A stretch of DNA of 10,837 nt from Muribaculaceae bacterium (GTDB lineage: Bacteria; Bacteroidota; Bacteroidia; Bacteroidales; Muribaculaceae), in contig VSPE01000057.1 of NCBI GenBank assembly GCA_009775225.1, positions 1 to 10,837 on the forward strand, read 5' to 3'. This document shows, in pieces, positions 6,916 to 10,837 of the stretch (its first letter is position 1; every line of letters starts with the position of its first letter). The notes under the pieces are model-generated. The model was not told the DNA's origin, did not search any database, and saw only the letters and a list, made by a program, of their open reading frames with translations. A program made the position numbers and the translations under genes.

Positions 6916-9055
6916 CGCTTTCGCCGGCGGCTCTCAGCACATAGACACCCGGCCCGACACCCGCAATATCCATAGTTGCCGAATCGCCGAACGCAGAAGC
7001 CGAGGCCACTTTGCGCCCCGACATATCGTAGAGCGCGGCTTCCATACGTGACACTCCGGCACAGACAAGCTCCAGCGAAGAGCCGGCCACGCACCACGAC
7101 AGCAAGCGCTCGCCTACCACCGAAGGGCCGGCAATACCGGCACGGCGGGCAAGCACCTCGCGCAGTCCGGCCTCGGCATCGAACTTACCCGCACCCCACA
7201 CTACAGGATTATCGCTCATGGCGGCCTCGCGGCGCGATGTAGCAGCGATAATCTCGTGCACGTCGGCAGCCGTAAGCGAAGGGTCAGCCTCAAGCCACAG
7301 GGCAATGCCTCCGGCCACGGCAGGCGATGCCATAGACGTGCCGTAGCCTATACCCCAATAGTCGGTACGGCCGTCCGACTCACGGCTGTAAACTATTTCC
7401 GCAGCATTGTCGTGCCGCTCGATATATGGTGTGGACTTCACCGATACTATCGCCGCTCCGGGTGCGGCCACATGAGGCAGAGAGCGACCGTCGGCAGTAA
7501 CACCGTACGACGACCATGGCGAGATACCGCCAACAGGATAAGAGTCGCCCAGCCCGGAATACTCGCCGTCGAGAGCAGTCCATTCGCGCCGCGTATTATA
7601 CGAGCCAACGCACACGGCACCCTCGGTGCAGGCCATAGAGCTTATGGTGAAGTCGTCGGCGCCTGAAGCCCAGCCCTGTCGCCCAGCTGAATAGAGGGTA
7701 GCGTCATCACCCTGAAGGCGCACATCCACGCGCTGCCCTTCGGCACCCTCCACAATGATGCCGAGCGCTTTGCTGCCGCTCGGATTTGTAGCCCGCACAA
7801 GGCTGAGCTTATAGTCGATATAGAAATTTGGGCGACTGTTCGTAGCCGAATTTGCCGAGTAATACACCGTGGCGAAGCTGCCCTCAAAGGCAAGTGCCAT
7901 ACCCTCGTCGACCCTGCACACCATACCTTCGGGCAAATCGCCCTCAAATTCTTCCGAAAGCAGGCTATAGCAGTGTTCCTCATCGAGCGGTACCTCGAAA
8001 GAGCTGAGCACCGTGCCTTCGAACATCTCCATAACTGCCAGCGTGAGCTTTAGCGGACGGCTGTCGCCGCTCCATACCGACACAACCCCTTCGCTCTTGC
8101 GGCGGTGCAGGTCGGCGAGTATAAATGTCCGCAGCGCAGGGTCTTCGGCACTCAGAATACTTGATATAGAGCGCTTGAACGAACTTTCGTTGCCAGCCGA
8201 CATCACAAGTATCGCATCGCCCGCACCTGCGGTAGAGGCATACAGAGAGCGGCACACCTCGTCGGTACCGTCGGCCGGCCCGATAAAATCGGCCAATGAA
8301 AGATTTATAACACAAGGCTTGCCCTCGGCTCTCGCATAGGCTGCAATGCGGCTCACGCCGTCGGCTATATTTACATCGGAGAGGGGGCCGCAGGCCACCG
8401 CTATCTCTGCGCCGGTGGCTACACCGTCGTATGGCGAGGCATCGTAGTGTCCGGACATTGTGCCGAGAACGTGGCTGCCGTGCTGAGCATCCTCGTCGTC
8501 GGTATCAAGCGCATCGATGAGGTTCGCGTCGTCGTGAGCCTCACAGTTCCCTTCATCGTCGATATAGTGCCACACACGCTTTATTCGAGAGGCGGAGCCG
8601 TCGCGGAATGTAGGATTGCGGAAATCGAAACCCGTATCGAACAAGCCCGTCACCACTCCCTCGCCGGTGTAAGTACGGCCTTCGACACCCTCTCCTGAGC
8701 TTAGCGCATCGGAGTGTATGTCGGCCCGCAGCAGGTCGTTGCAGAGCATTACCGGGCGCTGCAGCCTCACCGAACGCACCTCTTCGAGTTCCGATGCCAG
8801 CAGAAGAGCCTCGCGCGTGCCGCGTACTATGGCAATGTCGCCTGCGGTTCCGCACACATGCAGCCCGCAGGCTTCGAGAGCGGTGCAGGCACTGCCGTCT
8901 TCAAGGGAAACAAAAGCAGCCATGTCGCCGTCGGCCGCGCGCGACTGCGCCGACAGGCGGTTGAGAGAAAGTCGCGAACCGGCATCGAACTTAGACAGGC
9001 CGGCAGCCGCCGGAAGGCAGCAGCAAAGGAAAAGGAGAGTGCAGAGTCGTTTCAT
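6896..9055 (-). CDS. Secreted subtilisin-family (S8) serine peptidase with insert domain and T9SS-type C-terminal domain
   Basis: The 719-residue protein has an N-terminal signal peptide (basic KR, core to about 15, cleavage near AAAG 16-19). A prodomain-like region to about 110 ends before the catalytic domain. The triad and oxyanion residues are intact: Asp140 (GLFDTGFD), His192 (QHGSHVLGT), Asn289 (VMSAGNES) and Ser574 (GTSMASPAVAGG). Asn289 and Ser574 are 285 residues apart, far more than in plain subtilisins, because a beta-rich segment at about 300-470 is inserted; it resembles the inserts seen in cell-surface subtilases. Residues 650-719 end in LYDMSGRKV, GPGVYVLRA and a basic VRIVLR tail, a T9SS type A sorting domain. 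It is probably exported and surface-attached or released, degrading peptides; substrates are unknown. Its ATG overlaps the recombinase stop (ATGA), so translation is probably coupled. Its 3' end overlaps uvrC, with no terminator between. Confidence 0.95.
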   Translation of the reverse strand: MKRLCTLLFLCCCLPAAAGLSKFDAGSRLSLNRLSAQSRAADGDMAAFVSLEDGSACTALEACGLHVCGTAGDIAIVRGTREALLLASELEEVRSVRLQRPVMLCNDLLRADIHSDALSSGEGVEGRTYTGEGVVTGLFDTGFDFRNPTFRDGSASRIKRVWHYIDDEGNCEAHDDANLIDALDTDDEDAQHGSHVLGTMSGHYDASPYDGVATGAEIAVACGPLSDVNIADGVSRIAAYARAEGKPCVINLSLADFIGPADGTDEVCRSLYASTAGAGDAILVMSAGNESSFKRSISSILSAEDPALRTFILADLHRRKSEGVVSVWSGDSRPLKLTLAVMEMFEGTVLSSFEVPLDEEHCYSLLSEEFEGDLPEGMVCRVDEGMALAFEGSFATVYYSANSATNSRPNFYIDYKLSLVRATNPSGSKALGIIVEGAEGQRVDVRLQGDDATLYSAGRQGWASGADDFTISSMACTEGAVCVGSYNTRREWTALDGEYSGLGDSYPVGGISPWSSYGVTADGRSLPHVAAPGAAIVSVKSTPYIERHDNAAEIVYSRESDGRTDYWGIGYGTSMASPAVAGGIALWLEADPSLTAADVHEIIAATSRREAAMSDNPVVWGAGKFDAEAGLREVLARRAGIAGPSVVGERLLSWCVAGSSLELVCAGVSRMEAALYDMSGRKVASASAFGDSATMDIAGVGPGVYVLRAAGESVRIVLR

Positions 9056-9972
9056 AGAGCTTGTCGGTTTCGTGGATGATGAAGAAGGATTTCTTCACGC
9101 AGACGAGTGTTGTCGAGGTGCAGATATATCTCTGTGGTGGCTATTGATTCGTGGCCGAGCATCTGCTGTATGGCGCGCAGATTGGCTCCGCCTTCGAGTA
9201 GATGTGTGGCGAATGAGTGCCGCAGAGTGTGCGGCGATATTGTCTTTTTGATGCCGGCGGCTTCGGCGAGGTCGCGCACTATATAGAATATCATCACGCG
9301 AGAGAGGTGCGCTCCACGACTGTTCAGGAAGAGGTAATCCTCCTCGCCGCGCTTCACTGGGTCGCCGCTCTGCCAGCGCTCGTCGAGATAAAGCTCAATC
9401 TGCTCTACCGAAACCTCGCTCATGGGCACCATACGCTCCTTGGAGCCTTTTCCCTCTACGATAAGGTATGCTTTGTCAAGGAAAACACGGCGGCGCTCCA
9501 GCGAGCACAGCTCGCTCACACGCAGGCCGGAGCCGTAGAGCACCTCAAGCATGGCGCGGTTGCGGCGTCCGAGAGGAGCGGTGACATCGATAGCGTCGAA
9601 CATGCGTTGTACTTCCTCTACGGTAAGCACTTCGGGCAGATGCAGGCCTGGCTTTGGGCTTTCGATACGCGCCGCGGGATTCACTTCCACCACACCTTCC
9701 ACCACAAGATAGCGGAAGAAAGAGCGCACACCCGACACTATCCTGGCCTGCGTACGCTCGGCCACGCCGAGAGAGTGAATTTCGGCTACAAAGGCGTGCA
9801 GGTCGTCGGAGGTGAGGTCGGCAATAGGGGTGGAAATCTGCGAAGCCCAGTCGGCAAGCCTGGCCACATCGGCCATATATGCCACACGGGTATTGTCGCT
9901 CAGACCGCGCTCAAGCATCAGAAAGGCGCGGTAATGCGGCATCAGTTCTTCGTATGTGCGGCCGATATTCAT
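9052..9972 (-). CDS. xerD: XerD-like site-specific tyrosine recombinase
   Basis: The 306-residue protein has the XerC/XerD layout. An N-terminal SAM-like core-binding domain (about 7-95) contains FLMLERGLSDNTRVAYMADV. The catalytic domain has Arg151 (YGSGLRVSELC), Lys175 (EGKGSKER), His248 and Arg251 (SPHTLRHSFATHLLEGGANLR), His274 (MLGHESIATT) and nucleophile Tyr283 (EIYLHLD). Length, motif wording and lack of adjoining mobile genes suggest the chromosomal dimer-resolution enzyme acting with XerC at dif, rather than an integrase. XerC versus XerD cannot be fully separated without alignment. It overlaps the DUF4294 gene before it and the peptidase after it by 4 bases each (ATGA), so it is the middle gene of a coupled three-gene unit. 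Confidence 0.93.
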   Translation of the reverse strand: MNIGRTYEELMPHYRAFLMLERGLSDNTRVAYMADVARLADWASQISTPIADLTSDDLHAFVAEIHSLGVAERTQARIVSGVRSFFRYLVVEGVVEVNPAARIESPKPGLHLPEVLTVEEVQRMFDAIDVTAPLGRRNRAMLEVLYGSGLRVSELCSLERRRVFLDKAYLIVEGKGSKERMVPMSEVSVEQIELYLDERWQSGDPVKRGEEDYLFLNSRGAHLSRVMIFYIVRDLAEAAGIKKTISPHTLRHSFATHLLEGGANLRAIQQMLGHESIATTEIYLHLDNTRLREEILLHHPRNRQAL

Positions 9973-10616
9973 AGAGTACCCTGCTCCACCTCGCGGGCTA
10001 TACGGTCGAGCATGGCGTCGGAAGAGTCTTTTTTAGGATTGAATGTGCTTTTGAGACTCACTCCGAAGAGCTTGCCGAAGCCTTGCCAGAACGATGCTCT
10101 GAACGTGCCGAGGAAGGCTTTTACTATATCGTAGCTTGTCTGGTGCGTCTCACGCTGCACAAGCTTTATGAGCACCTTGGCCTGCCGCTTGGAGAAGCGC
10201 TTCAGCACAGGCTTGTACTGCTCGAAGAGCGCCTTTTCCATTTTCTTGAGGTAGTCCTCACGCTCTTTCTGGGTTGGGAAGGTCTCTATATACTCGTATG
10301 TCTCCACAAGAGTCTCGGCGATGAGCTTGGCATACGGCAGAGTAAGCTTCACATCGCGCACAGTGCGCCAGTAGTATTCCTCCTGCTTCCTGTTCTTGAA
10401 CTTCAGGCGGGGATACACGGTAAGCTCCCGAAGGTGCAGCACCATTATGGAGTCGCCCTCTTCATCCAGCCTCCACGAGTATCCGCGATAGGGACTCTGC
10501 TGCACCGAAGGCACCTCGGCGGCAAGCTCTCGGGCACGCTCAAGCTTGTCGGTTCGGGCTGCCGATGGCAATACGGCCGCCGCGAATAAAATGAGTATGA
10601 GGAGTAGTCGGGGCAT
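9969..10616 (-). CDS. DUF4294 family exported protein
   Basis: The 215-residue protein starts with a signal peptide (Arg3, leucine-rich core 4-11, cleavage near PSAA 17-20). The family core follows: YPRLKFKNRKQEEYYWRTVRDV (68-89), LTLPYAKLI (91-99), an EYI-TFPTQKEREDYLKK helix region (108-125), a KRFSKRQAKVLIKLVQRET helix (139-157) and FWQGFGKLFG (176-185). This is the pattern I associate with DUF4294, a Bacteroidota family of unknown function. It is highly charged and helical after the signal, so a periplasmic or outer-membrane-associated protein is likely. An in-frame TAA two codons before the ATG fixes the start. It leads the minus-strand unit with xerD and the peptidase. Only a weak -7-like TCATTTTG (minus strand, about 10640-10647) lacking a clear -33 partner was seen upstream. 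Confidence 0.87.
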   Translation of the reverse strand: MPRLLLILILFAAAVLPSAARTDKLERARELAAEVPSVQQSPYRGYSWRLDEEGDSIMVLHLRELTVYPRLKFKNRKQEEYYWRTVRDVKLTLPYAKLIAETLVETYEYIETFPTQKEREDYLKKMEKALFEQYKPVLKRFSKRQAKVLIKLVQRETHQTSYDIVKAFLGTFRASFWQGFGKLFGVSLKSTFNPKKDSSDAMLDRIAREVEQGTL

Positions 10617-10714
10617 CGGTTAATAATTTCACTTACGCACAAAATGACCTTATAATATATAACGCCGATTACAGCCGCCGTAGTGTGCCGGCATCTGTAA
10701 ATATTGCGGGCCTG

Positions 10715-10755
10715 AAAAACAAAAAGAGCATCACCGACAAAATGTGGGGATGCCC
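10715..10755 (-). terminator. Intrinsic terminator of tRNA-Arg
   Basis: On the minus strand, GGGCATC (10755-10749) pairs with GATGCTC (10732-10726), with one G-U pair. After one mismatch, CC/GG and ACA/TGT extend the stem to a TTT loop, with one bulged C. The stem is followed at once by TTTTTGTTTTT (10725-10715). It begins seven bases after the tRNA discriminator base and separates the tRNA from the DUF4294 gene downstream on the same strand. Confidence 0.8.
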
Positions 10756-10761
10756 TGATTG

Positions 10762-10835
10762 TGACTCATACAGGATTCAAACCTGTAACCTTCTGATCCG
10801 TAGTCAGATGCTCTATTCAGTTGAGCTAATGAGCC
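10762..10835 (-). tRNA. tRNA-Arg (anticodon ACG)
   Basis: The 74-base cloverleaf is complete. The acceptor stem is GGCTCAT/ATGAGTC (one G-U), the D stem GCTC/GAGC with a 9-base loop, and the anticodon stem TCTGA/TCAGA around loop CTACGGA (anticodon ACG, at 10803-10801). The variable loop is AGGTT, the T stem ACAGG/CCTGT around TTTGAAT, and the discriminator is A. CCA is not encoded (CAA follows). A34 would be changed to inosine by TadA to read CGU, CGC and CGA. The D loop has G18-A19 in place of G18-G19 and the T loop has U56 in place of C56, so the usual 19-56 contact becomes A-U. Its promoter lies beyond the window end. Confidence 0.96.
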
Positions 10836-10837
10836 GT

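Noticed and set aside
9217..10134. 305-codon open frame on the plus strand opposite xerD and the DUF4294 gene
   Set aside because: It lies wholly antisense to two well-supported genes. Its translation lacks any recognisable motif and has the His/Ala-rich character of a GC-rich shadow frame.
1..10837. CRISPR array, insertion sequence, or integrated element next to the tRNA
   Set aside because: There are no regularly spaced repeats, no transposase, and no second copy of the tRNA 3' end in the window. The tyrosine recombinase looks like chromosomal XerD rather than an integrase.

Overview
The window looks like a Bacteroidales chromosome, most plausibly from the Muribaculaceae or a near relative. 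This rests on recognised families rather than on a search: DUF4254 and DUF4294 proteins, a C-terminal sorting domain of the type IX secretion system (T9SS) kind on two secreted proteins, a promoter of the Bacteroidota TTTG/TAnnTTTG class, and near-absence of Shine-Dalgarno signals. The genus is a guess.

Layout: (1) 23-2056, plus strand: one AT-rich, TTA/ATA-rich gene for a large secreted protein. Its N-terminal half reads like a zinc-metalloprotease domain whose HExxH motif has become RDLVR. It ends in a strong hairpin terminator. (2) 2057-2373: an AT-rich gap with that terminator, a 62-bp concentric palindrome (19-bp perfect arms, a 6-bp inner dyad and phased A-tracts), a second bulged inverted repeat, and a well-matched promoter. 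(3) 2374-6915, plus strand, GC-rich: DUF4254 protein, family 9 glycosyltransferase, ruvB (TTG start) and uvrC, closely packed and probably one transcription unit joining envelope glycan synthesis to DNA repair. (4) 6896-10616, minus strand: DUF4294 protein, xerD-like tyrosine recombinase and subtilisin-family peptidase. Each junction is a 4-base ATGA overlap. The last gene ends 20 bp inside the 3' end of uvrC on the opposite strand. (5) 10715-10835, minus strand: a complete tRNA-Arg(ACG) followed by its own intrinsic terminator.

Most of the window is housekeeping: Holliday-junction migration (RuvB), nucleotide excision repair (UvrC), probable chromosome dimer resolution (XerD) and probable LPS or O-glycan sugar transfer (GT9). 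The accessory-looking part is the first 2.3 kb. It differs from the rest in base composition and holds the two most interesting signals: the probable pseudo-metalloprotease and the concentric palindrome. I see no CRISPR array, complete insertion sequence, phage gene or toxin-antitoxin pair.
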